Origin: Tumebacillus amylolyticus
GTDB taxonomy: Bacteria > Bacillota > Bacilli > Tumebacillales > Tumebacillaceae
Direction: 5' to 3'
DNA: 64,000 nt
NCBI RefSeq assembly: GCF_016722965.1
Contig: NZ_JAEQNB010000008.1
Coordinates: 1 to 64,000 of the forward strand
A program made the position numbers and the translations under genes. Shown here one piece after another: positions 35,008 to 44,883 of this stretch. Below the pieces are notes generated by a model. It ran no database searches, was not told the origin of the DNA, and saw nothing but the letters and a program-made list of their open reading frames with translations. Numbering within the stretch: the stretch's first letter is position 1; the number at the start of each line of letters is the position of its first letter.

Positions 35008-36762
35008 ATGTCGGATCGAATTCGAATCCTTCTCTCCACGGAGGGAACGTATCCGTATCATCAGGGTGGAGTTTCCACTTGGTGTGAGACGTTGGTACAG
35101 AAAATGGACATGGTCGATTTCGTCGTCTATGCCATCACTGCCAACCCGTTTATCACACAAAAATTCGGCCTGCCCCCGCACGCCGAGATGATCAACGTCC
35201 CGCTGTGGGGCACGGAAGAACCCAAGGAACACTTGGAGATTCCCTTTTCCAAAATCTATTTGCCCAAAAAAACGACGACCGAGCAGCAGGTGCGAGAGCG
35301 TTTTCTCCCGCTGTTCGTCGAGTTGATCAACGAGATCATCAGCGAAGTGAAAAGCCCCAAGAAGTTCGGGAATTTGCTCGTCTCGTTGTACGACTATTTC
35401 CAAGAACACGACTACAAAGTCTCGTTCAAATCGGAACTGACGTGGAGCGTGTACAAAGAGCTGATCTTGCAACTGGCCAGCCAAAAACAAAATCGGCTCA
35501 GCGAACCGGACGTCTACGGTCTGGTGCAAACGCTCGGGTGGGTGTATCGCTTTTTGAACATCGTCAACACGCCCGTTCCCGACGTCCACGTCACCCATTC
35601 CACAGCCGCCGCGTTTTGCGGCATCCCGTGCGTGATCTCCAAGATCAAGTACGGCACTCCGTTTATGCTTACCGAACACGGGGTCTATCTCCGTGAACAA
35701 TATCTGGCGTTGTCGAAACAACCGTATTCGTCGTTCATGACGACATTTTTGATTCGCTTCATCCAGTCGCTTGCCACGACGAATTATGCGTATGCCGACC
35801 AAGTCTCTCCGGTCTGCTCGTACAACACGCGCTGGGAAACTCGCTTCGGCGTGCCGGAGAGCCGCATCCGTGTCATCTACAACGGCATCGACCCGAACGT
35901 TTTCGTCGAAGCACCGCCGTCCACCAACGACACGCTCACCGTCGTCATGGTCGCCCGCATCGACCCGCTCAAAGACGTGTTGACGTTCCTCGAATCGGCA
36001 GCGCTGGTCAAAAAGAAGTTCCCTGACATTCGCTTCGTCGTCTACGGATCGGTTTCCGTTCCAAGTTACTACGAGCAGTGCATGGAGTTGCATGCCGAGC
36101 TTGGCTTGGAGGACAGTTTTGTTTTTGCCGGACATACGAGCAACATGTCGGCGGCGTATTCGAGCGGTGACATCATCGCGTTGACGAGTATCTCGGAAGC
36201 GTTCCCGTATTCGGTCATTGAAGCGATGATGACCGGCAAGCCCTGTGTGGCAACCGATGTCGGGGGCGTCACCGAAGCGCTGGCCGATACGGGTCTCGTC
36301 GTGACGCCGCGCCGTGCGGACGAAGTGGCGGACGCAATCTTGCAATTGGCGAACAACCCGGAGTTGCGGATGTCGCTTGGCAAGGAAGCCCGCGAGCGGG
36401 CGTTGAACTTTTTTACATTAAACAAGATGATCGACCTGCATCTGAAAAGCTACGTCAAACTGGCGGTTCGCGCCGAAGAGCGTGTGCCGGTCGTGCGCCG
36501 TCGCGAGGAATCGCTTACCAATCAGAAGCTTCTGTTCGACAAAGGCATGGCGTTGATGGCGTGCGGACTCTACCGCGAAGCCTCTCTTCAATTCCAAGAG
36601 GCGTTGCAAATCAAGCCCAACTCGCCGATGACGCCGATGATTTTGACGGAACTCTCCACCGCTTACAACCATTTGGGCGAATACGACCAAGCGTTTTTGG
36701 AGCTGGAAAAAGCGGATGCCTTGATCCGCCTGCTCGATCTGCGCGTACAAGATAGTGCGTAA
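35008..36762 (+). CDS. PelF-like GT4 glycosyltransferase with C-terminal TPR
   Basis: The 584-residue protein opens with LLSTEGTYPYHQGGVSTW, the hallmark of PelF-type (DUF3492) enzymes. A GT-B C-terminal domain follows with VARIDPLKDVLTFL and the nucleotide-sugar site SEAFPYSVIEAM. Residues about 505-575 add a TPR-like pair (GLYREASLQFQEALQIKP and YDQAFLELEKA). PelF uses UDP-sugars (UDP-GalNAc/GlcNAc) to extend the Pel polymer in the cytoplasm. It is the first gene of the exopolysaccharide operon; GAAGGGGG and GAGGG precede the ATG. Confidence 0.82.
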   Translation: MSDRIRILLSTEGTYPYHQGGVSTWCETLVQKMDMVDFVVYAITANPFITQKFGLPPHAEMINVPLWGTEEPKEHLEIPFSKIYLPKKTTTEQQVRERFLPLFVELINEIISEVKSPKKFGNLLVSLYDYFQEHDYKVSFKSELTWSVYKELILQLASQKQNRLSEPDVYGLVQTLGWVYRFLNIVNTPVPDVHVTHSTAAAFCGIPCVISKIKYGTPFMLTEHGVYLREQYLALSKQPYSSFMTTFLIRFIQSLATTNYAYADQVSPVCSYNTRWETRFGVPESRIRVIYNGIDPNVFVEAPPSTNDTLTVVMVARIDPLKDVLTFLESAALVKKKFPDIRFVVYGSVSVPSYYEQCMELHAELGLEDSFVFAGHTSNMSAAYSSGDIIALTSISEAFPYSVIEAMMTGKPCVATDVGGVTEALADTGLVVTPRRADEVADAILQLANNPELRMSLGKEARERALNFFTLNKMIDLHLKSYVKLAVRAEERVPVVRRREESLTNQKLLFDKGMALMACGLYREASLQFQEALQIKPNSPMTPMILTELSTAYNHLGEYDQAFLELEKADALIRLLDLRVQDSA

Positions 36763-36792
36763 CCCATTTCCCGAGATTGCGAGGAGGTCAGC

Positions 36793-37218
36793 ATGCCGAA
36801 GATCACCAAACGTTCCGTGTGGGGCTACGCTCCCGAGTCTGTCGATCAAGTCATTCAAGAGCTGCAAACGAATCACGTAACCAAGATGAGCCAACTGCAA
36901 GAAGAACTGGCCTTCTTGACCCAATCCAACGATTCGTTGCGAGCGGAGATCGCCACTTTGCAAGAGGTGCAAAAAAACGCCGCGGACGAACGGATCGCGG
37001 CGATGTTCTGGCAAGCGCATCTCGAACAAACCCGCGAGGTGTACCAGACGCTGGAAGAAATCAAGTTGTCGGAAGAGAAGCAAGAAGAAGTGCTGGAGAT
37101 GAGCCAGTTGCATCGCGAATCGGTGGTGCATCTGGTCTTGGATAAACTCAAGCAGTTGGAACTCAACTTGCAAAACCACGTGAAGGAGGGGGAGCATGGA
37201 GGAACGTCCGGAACTTAA
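36793..37218 (+). CDS. Coiled-coil protein 1 of the exopolysaccharide operon
   Basis: The 141-residue protein is almost wholly helical. The N-terminus has SVWGYAPESVDQVIQEL, recalling the short motif at the head of DivIVA/GpsB-type proteins. The remainder is a heptad-rich coiled coil with Glu, Gln, Leu and Lys. AGGAGG precedes the ATG. It overlaps the next gene, which begins with a related motif, so the two may form a scaffold for the synthase complex. Function is inferred from position only. Confidence 0.65.
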   Translation: MPKITKRSVWGYAPESVDQVIQELQTNHVTKMSQLQEELAFLTQSNDSLRAEIATLQEVQKNAADERIAAMFWQAHLEQTREVYQTLEEIKLSEEKQEEVLEMSQLHRESVVHLVLDKLKQLELNLQNHVKEGEHGGTSGT

Positions 37219-38305
37219 AAGCGGAATATTTGGCCTGAGCCCCCAGAAAGTCTCAGGGTATCTGCGACAACTCAAGCATCTGCAAGAGATCGAGCGTATC
37301 GAGTTGGAGAACAAAGTCCAGCAGGCACGCGCCGAGCAAGTGCGTCTGCGCCAAGAGCGTGACGAACTGTTGCTGCAACAGCAACTGCAAGCGGAGCAGT
37401 TGTATCTCCAAGAATTGTTGCTCTCCCGTGCCAACGACGTGTTGCACGTGATGCACCAACACACCCAAGCGGAGATTGAGGGCTTGCACGAACAATTGGA
37501 GCAGAAACAAGTCGAGCATCAACGCAAAGTGACGAACATCGAACTCCAGACCGATCATTACAACGATGTCTTGAACTCGATGCTCCAAGAGTTCGGGGCG
37601 ACGATGCACAAATTCACGTCGTCCTCGTTTGAACTCTTGGATGTTCTCGACAACTTCCAGCCGGAGTCGGTGACCGAAACTGTGGAACCCGAGGGAACGG
37701 CAGAAGAGGCGACCGAAGAGGTTGCAGAAGAAAAAACGGCGACTGAAGTCCCTGCATCCGCATCGTCTGCACAACCCGCTCCCGCCGTGCCCGCCGCTGA
37801 AATCAAGCACGAGAACGTCATCCAATTCAAAGCGAAGCACCAAGAACCGCAAGTCACCGCTCCGCCCCTGCAAGCCAAGGCCGCAGGAGCGGGTTCCACA
37901 GACACCAACTTCGCGTTCTGGGGCAACATCGGCTCCTACGTGTCAGGCTCCTCCGAAGAGTCGGAGTCCGTTTCGATCTCCTCCGAAACTCCCGACTGGC
38001 ACCACGACGAGACCGCCCCGGCGGAGGAAACTCCGCATCTCCAACCGGAACGCGAGCCCGAAGTCGCCTACGAACCTGTGGAATCTCGCGAGTCCAGCGC
38101 CGTCTCCTCTGAAATTCTGTCCATTCGCAACCGCTACATCGTCGGCAAGATCGCCGGGGCCGACCTCCATGACGCAAACGGCCGTCTCCTCGTCTCCAAG
38201 GGGGCCAAGATCACCGAGGAAGTCGCCTCCCTTGCGGAAAAAGCGGGGAGTCTGCCCGAGCTGATCCTCAACATGAAACTGCCGGAAGCGGGAACCGACA
38301 AGTGA
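37196..38305 (+). CDS. Coiled-coil protein 2 with a conserved C-terminal domain
   Basis: The 369-residue protein starts 23 nt inside the preceding gene. Residues 1-20 contain SGIFGLSPQKVSGYLRQL, parallel to the motif of the previous protein. A long coiled coil follows (about 25-125), then an acidic Pro/Ala/Glu-rich linker (about 150-310). The C-terminal domain of about 55 residues contains RYIVGKIAGADLHDANGRLL, followed by a helical end. It has no membrane segment. It may link the glycosyltransferase to the membrane components; this is an inference. Confidence 0.65.
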   Translation: MEERPELKSGIFGLSPQKVSGYLRQLKHLQEIERIELENKVQQARAEQVRLRQERDELLLQQQLQAEQLYLQELLLSRANDVLHVMHQHTQAEIEGLHEQLEQKQVEHQRKVTNIELQTDHYNDVLNSMLQEFGATMHKFTSSSFELLDVLDNFQPESVTETVEPEGTAEEATEEVAEEKTATEVPASASSAQPAPAVPAAEIKHENVIQFKAKHQEPQVTAPPLQAKAAGAGSTDTNFAFWGNIGSYVSGSSEESESVSISSETPDWHHDETAPAEETPHLQPEREPEVAYEPVESRESSAVSSEILSIRNRYIVGKIAGADLHDANGRLLVSKGAKITEEVASLAEKAGSLPELILNMKLPEAGTDK

Positions 38306-39888
38306 TGGGCGGCTCCCGTCAAGAGCAGGTGCAAGCTCTGCTCCAAGAAATTCTCAAACGCAACATCGCGCCCCAAGACCGCTATGAAATCGCCGCGTTG
38401 ATCGAGTCCTTGGGACTGAACGACCGCCGAGTCAGCGACTTGTACGGCGTGGAGAACGTATTCGAACTCGCCGAAGAGCTCTGGGAGATGATTCAGCAGA
38501 ACATCGTCTACGCCGGCTTCTCCAAACCGGAAGAGCGGACCAAGATGCAACTCGCCATCGAGATGATCACGAGTTTTTTGCGCGGTCTGATCTTCGCTCT
38601 GCCGATGGCGATCTCCGTCGAGTCGATGCTGGTCTTGAAGTTCTCGCTCTGGTCGTATGAGTTTCTCTCCGTCGACCTCGCCACCGTCATTGCGATCGGG
38701 ACGATCTTGAGTTTCCTCGTCGTCGGGGGCTTCACGCAAGCGATCGCGAGGCGGGGGTTTTTCTATCTGTTTCAGGGCTACTACAACATGGGACGACGGA
38801 TCACGTTTTACTTCATCCGGTTAGGCTACATCGTCACATTCGCGTTCGGCGTCTTGGCGTACCTGTTCAACATGATCTTCAACGTGTTTCCAACCGATCT
38901 GTACTTGCTCATGGTCTTGTACTTCACGTTCTTGACCTCGATCTGGTTGTCGGTCACGATCATGTACATTTTGCGCAAGGAATTGACGTTCTCCGGTCTC
39001 ATCGCACTGGGGATTTTGGTCGTCTACATCCTGTTCGAATGGATTCATCTCGACATCCTGCTCGCCCAGTTGATTTCCATCCTCGTCGTCGCGGTGCTCG
39101 GCATGCTGCTTGCGATCTACTTTTTCGTCCAGCAAGAGAAAAAGGAAGACAAAGGGATCGCGCCCAAACTGCCGCGTCTCTCGATCATCGTCTACTCGAT
39201 CATGCCGTACTTCACGTACGGGTTTCTCTACTTCCTGTTCCTCTATGTAGACCGCATCATGGCATGGTCGGCGAACGACGAGTTCATGCCGTACTTCATC
39301 TGGTTTCGCGGGGAGTATGAACTGGGTCTCGACTTTGCCTTGGTGGCGCTCATGTTGCCGCTCGGGGTCTCCGAAGTCGTGGTCAACCGCATGATGCTCG
39401 ACTTGGAAGCCAGTCAAAAGGGGTTCTGGGGATTTGAGACGGAGAAACTCAACCAGCACTTCAAACGCATCTACCACAAATGGCTCGGCATCATGGGGGG
39501 CACGACGCTGATCAGCGGCGTGTTGGTCATCCTCGCGATGTTCTTTTTGAACCAAGTCTATTTCCACAATTCCGGCAAGTACTTGATCTCCACGGAGCGC
39601 ACGTACTTTGTCTATTTCATCGCCGTGGTGTCCTATCTGATCCTCTCCATCGGCTTGATGAACGCCGTCATCCTGTTTGCGATCTCGCAACCGAACATGG
39701 TCAACAAATCGATGCTTCCCGCCGCAGCCGTCAATGTGGTGGTTTCGTTTCTGCTCAGCCGGTGGGGGGACTATTCGTGGGCGGTGTTCGGACTGCTGCT
39801 CGGGTGCATCCTCTTCTCGGTTCTCTCGTATCTACAGGTTCGCCGCCTGTTGAACAACCTCGATTATTACGTCTACGCGGCTTCCTAG
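38305..39888 (+). CDS. Polytopic membrane protein, possibly PelG-like exporter
   Basis: The 527-residue protein has a cytosolic helical N-terminus of about 90 residues and about twelve hydrophobic helices. Its ATG overlaps the previous stop as TGATG. Charged elements include VDRIMAWS and FIWFRGEYELGLDFA between helices. Size, topology and position beside a PelF-like gene suggest a MOP-type exporter equivalent to PelG, but I cannot confirm family membership by reading. A second flippase-like gene occurs later in the operon. Confidence 0.55.
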   Translation: MGGSRQEQVQALLQEILKRNIAPQDRYEIAALIESLGLNDRRVSDLYGVENVFELAEELWEMIQQNIVYAGFSKPEERTKMQLAIEMITSFLRGLIFALPMAISVESMLVLKFSLWSYEFLSVDLATVIAIGTILSFLVVGGFTQAIARRGFFYLFQGYYNMGRRITFYFIRLGYIVTFAFGVLAYLFNMIFNVFPTDLYLLMVLYFTFLTSIWLSVTIMYILRKELTFSGLIALGILVVYILFEWIHLDILLAQLISILVVAVLGMLLAIYFFVQQEKKEDKGIAPKLPRLSIIVYSIMPYFTYGFLYFLFLYVDRIMAWSANDEFMPYFIWFRGEYELGLDFALVALMLPLGVSEVVVNRMMLDLEASQKGFWGFETEKLNQHFKRIYHKWLGIMGGTTLISGVLVILAMFFLNQVYFHNSGKYLISTERTYFVYFIAVVSYLILSIGLMNAVILFAISQPNMVNKSMLPAAAVNVVVSFLLSRWGDYSWAVFGLLLGCILFSVLSYLQVRRLLNNLDYYVYAAS

Positions 39889-39903
39889 AAGGGAGGGGGA
39901 GAC

Positions 39904-41883
39904 TTGTACGGCTCCTTTTGGAACATCGTGTATGTGTTTCTCCACATGGCCTTCGCGATCTTGCTGTTGATGGTGTGGGTGCCGAGGTTGCTGTTTTCGC
40001 TGAAAGAGAGCGTGGAACGGCCGATGGCGTACTTGCTGCGGGTGGTTTTTTTCTACATCGTCCTCGCGTACGCCCTGGTGTTGACCCAGCTCTTCGAAGT
40101 GATGGCGATCCTCGGCGTCATCTTGCTGTACGCATCGCGCGGCTATTTGAAAAAAACCGCGCAGGCCGCCCGCAACAATCTGTTCACGATGATCGGGCTG
40201 ATGTTTTACGAAGCGTTGGACACCGGCTCCCAGTTGAAAAAATTCGGCAAAGACCTCGGCAAAAAAGCTCGCGCACGCCTGCGTCTCGCGTTCCAAAACA
40301 AAGGGTTCGGGAGTTGGCTTTTTGCCGGAGCTTTTGCCACGGTGTTTCTCTCCTCCGCCTTTGTCCGGTTGAGATACGCCGTCCTCGATGCCGCGCCTTC
40401 GATGTCGGACGGCTATGTGACGCTTGCGTGGATGAAGTACATCGAACAGCGCGTGTTGTTCCATGACGGCATCTATCCGCAGGGCTTCCACATGATCTTG
40501 GCGTATCTGCACAAGTTCGCCGCGGTCGATCAAATCTACATCTTGAACTGGACGGGGCCGTTCGTCGGCGTGATGATCACCTACAGCGTCTATTGGACGA
40601 CTGCAAGGTGGACGAAAAACCGTTGGGCGGGACTGCTCGCGGCGGTTGCATTCGGAATCGGCGGCACGTCGTTGCACGGGGCCGATTGGGCGCGCCAAGC
40701 CTCGACGAATTCGCAGGAGTTTGCGCTGGTGTTCTTGCTCCCGTCCCTGTATTTTTTCGCGAAATACATGATGGAGGGCGAGCGGGAAGACTTGCTGACC
40801 GGCGGAGCGGGGCTGTCGATTACAGGATTCGTTCATACGCTGGTGTTTGCGTACGGAGGCATGGGGCTCGCCGTCGCGATGTTTGGCGGACTGCTGATGC
40901 GGGCACGGCCCTATCTGAAACGATTGTGGCCGATGACGATCGTCGGGGTTGTCTCCATCGTATGCGCCGTCGCTCCCTTTGGCATCGGGAAACTGTTGGG
41001 ACGGGAAGTGCACAGTTCGTCGGAGGACTTCCTGTTGGAGCGGGTGCAAGTGTCGCCGCCCGACTTGCGGATCTGGGACTACATGGCGTTGGCAGGTCTT
41101 GCTGTCTTGACGCTCGCTTGGCTTCTGCGCCGCAAGCCGTTTCGGGAAAAAGGGATGGATTTCATCGCGATCCTCTTCCTCGCTGCTTCGTTTGTGATGT
41201 ATTATTGGGCCCCGACGATCACGCAGAGTCTGGTCTTGGCAAGCCGGGTCAATATCTTCTGGGCGTTGACGCTGCCGATTGCCATCGGGATGGGGGTTCA
41301 TCATCTGGTGGCTTGGTTGCGGTGGAACCCCGTTCGCACCACAATTCAAGCGGTGTCTGCCGCGGCCCTTTTTTCCAACTGCGTGGTCACGACGCACCTC
41401 GAAGCGATCCATCCGTACAAAATGGAATGGAAGGAAGGCGTCGAGCAATACCTCCAGATCTCGCAAGAGTACCGTCCAAAAACATGGATGATCGTCTCGC
41501 AGAGCGAGGGCTATTCGCTGGTGCTTGGCAACGGCTATCATCTCTACTTAGAAGACTTTTTGAAAAACTACGACCCCGCACTGCCGCCGCTGACTCATTT
41601 CGGATGGACAGGGCCGGACCCGGCGATCCCGCCGGATGTCTTCCTCTACCACGAGAAGCAAGTCTTTGAAGTGGACAAATCAAACAGCGTCTACACCCTG
41701 CTCGCCGAGAAATACGCCCAGCGCAAAGAGCAGAATCAACAACTCGACGCTTGGATGAAAACGTACGAGGCGGCGAACGGCAAGCCGGACGTTTTTTACG
41801 AAGACGATCATCTCGTGATCTACCACTTGCACAAGCAAGAGACGGAAGAAGAGAAGCAGCAGAAAGTCTGGGGCAAGTCCTAA
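39904..41883 (+). CDS. Large GT-C-like membrane protein
   Basis: The 659-residue product starts at a TTG behind GGGAGGGGGAGAC. Three N-terminal helices precede a cytosolic stretch. A second membrane domain of about ten helices opens with a loop containing SMSDGYVTLAWMKYIEQR and IYPQGFHMI, which resembles the acidic first loop of GT-C enzymes. A soluble C-terminal domain of about 190 residues finishes it. It may add sugars from a polyprenyl-phosphate donor, such as the product of the downstream GT2. The family is not recognised with certainty. Confidence 0.55.
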   Translation: MYGSFWNIVYVFLHMAFAILLLMVWVPRLLFSLKESVERPMAYLLRVVFFYIVLAYALVLTQLFEVMAILGVILLYASRGYLKKTAQAARNNLFTMIGLMFYEALDTGSQLKKFGKDLGKKARARLRLAFQNKGFGSWLFAGAFATVFLSSAFVRLRYAVLDAAPSMSDGYVTLAWMKYIEQRVLFHDGIYPQGFHMILAYLHKFAAVDQIYILNWTGPFVGVMITYSVYWTTARWTKNRWAGLLAAVAFGIGGTSLHGADWARQASTNSQEFALVFLLPSLYFFAKYMMEGEREDLLTGGAGLSITGFVHTLVFAYGGMGLAVAMFGGLLMRARPYLKRLWPMTIVGVVSIVCAVAPFGIGKLLGREVHSSSEDFLLERVQVSPPDLRIWDYMALAGLAVLTLAWLLRRKPFREKGMDFIAILFLAASFVMYYWAPTITQSLVLASRVNIFWALTLPIAIGMGVHHLVAWLRWNPVRTTIQAVSAAALFSNCVVTTHLEAIHPYKMEWKEGVEQYLQISQEYRPKTWMIVSQSEGYSLVLGNGYHLYLEDFLKNYDPALPPLTHFGWTGPDPAIPPDVFLYHEKQVFEVDKSNSVYTLLAEKYAQRKEQNQQLDAWMKTYEAANGKPDVFYEDDHLVIYHLHKQETEEEKQQKVWGKS

Positions 41884-41906
41884 TGGGGCAAGGAGGTACC
41901 TGAATC

Positions 41907-42779
41907 ATGAGAAATGCGCTGACCGTCGATGTCGAGGATTGGTACATGACATCCGATTTTTCCTTCGACGTCTCGACGTGGAACCAATACGAAGACCGTG
42001 TGGTCGGGAGCACGATGCTCTTGGTGGAGTTGTTCGACCACTACAAAGTCCAAGGGACGTTTTTCATCTTGGGCTGTGTGGCGGAGCGTCATCCGGAGTT
42101 GGTCGAAGCCATCGCGCGCCGCGGGCATGAGATCGCCTCGCACGGCGGCTGGCACCAGATGATCAATCGGATGTCGCTGGAGGAGTTCCGAGACGACCTG
42201 CGCTATTCCAAGCAGGTGCTCGAAGGCATCACGGGCAAATCGGTTCGCCTGTTCCGCGCTCCGTCGTGGTCGATTACGCCGGACCGCTACGAAGCGTTGC
42301 GAATTCTCGCAGAGGAAGGCTTCCACGTCGATTCGAGCCTTCAACCGTTTCGCACGCCGCTCTCCGGCGTTTCGGGCTCTCCGCACACGCCGTTTCAGCC
42401 GGTGCTGAACGATGAAACTCTGTCACTCTTGGAGTTCCCGCCGACCGTTTTGAAAAAAGCGGGGATGACGATCCCGTTCTGCGGCGGGTTCTACCTGCGG
42501 ACGTTGCCGACTTGGTTTTTAATTTGGGCCTTGCGACAAGTCAACGCCGAACGCTCCGGCTTGATCTACGTGCATCCGTGGGAGTTCGACCCGGAGCAAC
42601 CGCGTCTCGACGCAGCGCCCCACATCAAATTCATCCACTACTACGGCTTGAACGGCACGATGAAAAAACTGGAACGCCTGCTCCAGACGTTCCAGTTCAC
42701 GACGCTCGGCGAGATCATCGGCTTGCAACCGAACTACCCGCCCGTCGCACTTCTCCAACCGAAAGGGCGTCTGGCGTGA
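41907..42779 (+). CDS. Polysaccharide deacetylase with DUF3473-type C-terminus
   Basis: The 290-residue protein has the NodB-like variant seen in exosortase-linked systems: TVDVEDWY at the N-terminus (metal Asp), ASHGGWHQM (metal His pair), FRAPSWSI, and a C-terminal GGFYLRTLP...YVHPWEFDPEQPR segment. It lacks a signal peptide, so its site of action is uncertain. Deacetylation would give free amino groups on the polymer, as PelA does for Pel. AAGGAGG is upstream; its stop overlaps the next GTG. Confidence 0.85.
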   Translation: MRNALTVDVEDWYMTSDFSFDVSTWNQYEDRVVGSTMLLVELFDHYKVQGTFFILGCVAERHPELVEAIARRGHEIASHGGWHQMINRMSLEEFRDDLRYSKQVLEGITGKSVRLFRAPSWSITPDRYEALRILAEEGFHVDSSLQPFRTPLSGVSGSPHTPFQPVLNDETLSLLEFPPTVLKKAGMTIPFCGGFYLRTLPTWFLIWALRQVNAERSGLIYVHPWEFDPEQPRLDAAPHIKFIHYYGLNGTMKKLERLLQTFQFTTLGEIIGLQPNYPPVALLQPKGRLA

Positions 42780-44152
42780 CCACGATTCGCCTCTGGACGG
42801 CTCGCGGCATTCAGTTTGCCAAAACGGATACCGGGGTCGTCGCGCTGATCAACTTGTTGCTGGCGTTCGTCGCGTTTGGAAAAGACCTGCTGCAAGCGGC
42901 GGTCTTCGGCACGTCGCCGACAGCGGATGCATTGACGCTGGCGTTTTTTATCCCCGATACGGTGGGAAACAACATCTTGGCGTTTGCGATTGGCGTGACC
43001 TGTGTGCCGATGTTCGCCAAATTGCTGGCGGCGGGGGAGGCCGATCGGTTTCGGCGGATGTTTCGTCAGCTCTGCCTCTATGCCCTCGGAATTTCAAGCG
43101 CGCTGTTGCTGGCGATCTACTGGTTTCAAGAGTCGCTTTTGGAACTGTTGGGAAGCGGCATGGAGCCCGAAGTTGCGAGTTTGACGCACGGGTTGTTGAG
43201 GCTGTTGTTGCCGACGATGCTGATGTTCCCGCTTTGCACGATCATGACGGGGGCATTGCAGGCGCGAGGTTCGTTTAAAATTCCGGCGCTCGGGCCGGTT
43301 TTGGCAAACGCGGGCTATCTCGCGGGGCTGGTGCTGATCTTGATCGTGCGGCCCGCGCAAGAGACGGGCGCTTGGTGGACGGCGATGGGGATCGTCGTCG
43401 GGGTGCTCTTGATGGGGGCCTTGCTTGCCAGGGCACTTTTTTCAGAGAGAGTGAGCAGACCGAGATTGGCGCGGAGTTTGGAGCACGCAGACGATTTGAA
43501 GCGCGTGTGGCGGGCGTTCGCTCCGTATCTGATCATTCTCTTCGCGCAGCAGTTTGTCTTCATGGTCGAGCGACATGTGGCGTCGACGATTGGCAGCGGG
43601 GTGATTGCGGGGCTGAACTACGCGTTTCGTCTCTCGCAGTTTCCGAACTGGGTGTTCGTGTCGGCGATGACGACGGTGATGTTGCCTGCTCTTTCTCGGG
43701 CGGTCGCCGCTCGGGATACGGGCGATCTTCGAAACGTAATGAGGAACGCTCTGCAAGTGACGTTGCTGGTGACCGTGCCGGTTGCATTGATTTTCTTTTT
43801 CTTCCGAACACCGATTCTCTCGCTGTTGTTTCAACACGGGTCGTTTGACCGGCAATCGTTGGAGACGACCTCCGAGATCATGGCCGGGTATTCGCTGGCG
43901 ATCATCGGAGTGGCGCTGACCAACGTCGGACTGCGCTATTGCATGGCGGTTGAGCGTATGAAAGCGCCGCTTCTCATCGGATTGGCGGCGATGGCGGTCA
44001 ATATCGGATGTGATCTATACGGGGCTCCGCGATTTGGGCCGGCTGCGTTGGGGTACGGAGCGGCTTGCGGAGCTTGGGTGAACGCAGGACTTCTCCTGCT
44101 GGTTCTCGCAAGGGATTTACAAAAAACTGGGGCTAAGGGTGCATCGCTATGA
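42776..44152 (+). CDS. MurJ/MviN-like lipid-linked oligosaccharide flippase
   Basis: The 458-residue protein has 12-14 helices and MurJ-like features: GTSPTADALTLAFFIPDTVGN near the N-terminus, a Leu-rich second helix, and LLFQHGSFDRQSLETTSEIM about residue 355. Start GTG overlaps the previous stop as GTGA. In this operon it could flip a polyprenyl-linked repeat or carrier rather than lipid II. Confidence 0.82.
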   Translation: MTTIRLWTARGIQFAKTDTGVVALINLLLAFVAFGKDLLQAAVFGTSPTADALTLAFFIPDTVGNNILAFAIGVTCVPMFAKLLAAGEADRFRRMFRQLCLYALGISSALLLAIYWFQESLLELLGSGMEPEVASLTHGLLRLLLPTMLMFPLCTIMTGALQARGSFKIPALGPVLANAGYLAGLVLILIVRPAQETGAWWTAMGIVVGVLLMGALLARALFSERVSRPRLARSLEHADDLKRVWRAFAPYLIILFAQQFVFMVERHVASTIGSGVIAGLNYAFRLSQFPNWVFVSAMTTVMLPALSRAVAARDTGDLRNVMRNALQVTLLVTVPVALIFFFFRTPILSLLFQHGSFDRQSLETTSEIMAGYSLAIIGVALTNVGLRYCMAVERMKAPLLIGLAAMAVNIGCDLYGAPRFGPAALGYGAACGAWVNAGLLLLVLARDLQKTGAKGASL

Positions 44153-44883
44153 ATTCCTTTCTCATCGTCATACCGGGGTACAACGAAGAACAGAACATCG
44201 CCAAAGTCCTAACCGGGATCTTGGCTCAGAATTTGCCCGCCGACATCCTCGTCGTTGACGACGGTTCGCTGGACAAAACCGCACAAATTGCCTCTTCCTA
44301 TCCGGTGACGGTGATCTCGCATCCGTACAATTTGGGATACGGGGCGGCCTTGCAAACGGGGTACAAGTACGCCACCGCCAAAGGCTACCAATTCGTCCTG
44401 CAATTTGACGGAGACGGGCAACACGATCCGATCAACTTGGTGAACTTGATCGCCGAGCTGCAAAAAGGCGGCGTGGACATCGTCATCGGATCGCGTTATC
44501 TTGAAGGAGGGACCTCGTTTCAAACCGGGGCCGCCAAAAAAGTCGGCGTGCAGTTCTTCCGCCGCATGATCCAAACCACCACCGGCTTGAAAATTTCCGA
44601 CCCGACCTCGGGACTTCGCGGAATCTCGGCGGCCGTGTTCAACTACTACGCCGTTCGCGACCGTTTTCCGGCAGACTTCCCGGATGCGGACATGTTGATC
44701 GAGCAAATCTTCCGAGACTACCGCATCCGCGAAATTCCGGCGCACATGCGTCACCGGGAAGCGGGCGTCTCGATGCATGCAGGTTTGAAGCCGATCTTGT
44801 ATATGATGAAAGTGTCGCTGGCGATCTGCGTCGTCCTGTTGCAATCCAAACTGACGAAGCGGGGGGCCAAACATGCATCTTGA
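44149..44883 (+). CDS. GT2 polyprenyl-phosphate glycosyltransferase (DPM1-like)
   Basis: The 244-residue GT-A enzyme has VIPGYNEEQNI, VVDDGSLDKT, the DxD-type QFDGDGQHDP and SRYLEGG motifs. It lacks membrane helices apart from a C-terminal hydrophobic stretch. ATGA couples it to the flippase. Such enzymes transfer sugar to polyprenyl phosphate for GT-C transferases. It is paired with a DUF2304 protein here and has a close paralogue pair at 59.5-60.6 kb. Confidence 0.85.
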   Translation: MNSFLIVIPGYNEEQNIAKVLTGILAQNLPADILVVDDGSLDKTAQIASSYPVTVISHPYNLGYGAALQTGYKYATAKGYQFVLQFDGDGQHDPINLVNLIAELQKGGVDIVIGSRYLEGGTSFQTGAAKKVGVQFFRRMIQTTTGLKISDPTSGLRGISAAVFNYYAVRDRFPADFPDADMLIEQIFRDYRIREIPAHMRHREAGVSMHAGLKPILYMMKVSLAICVVLLQSKLTKRGAKHAS

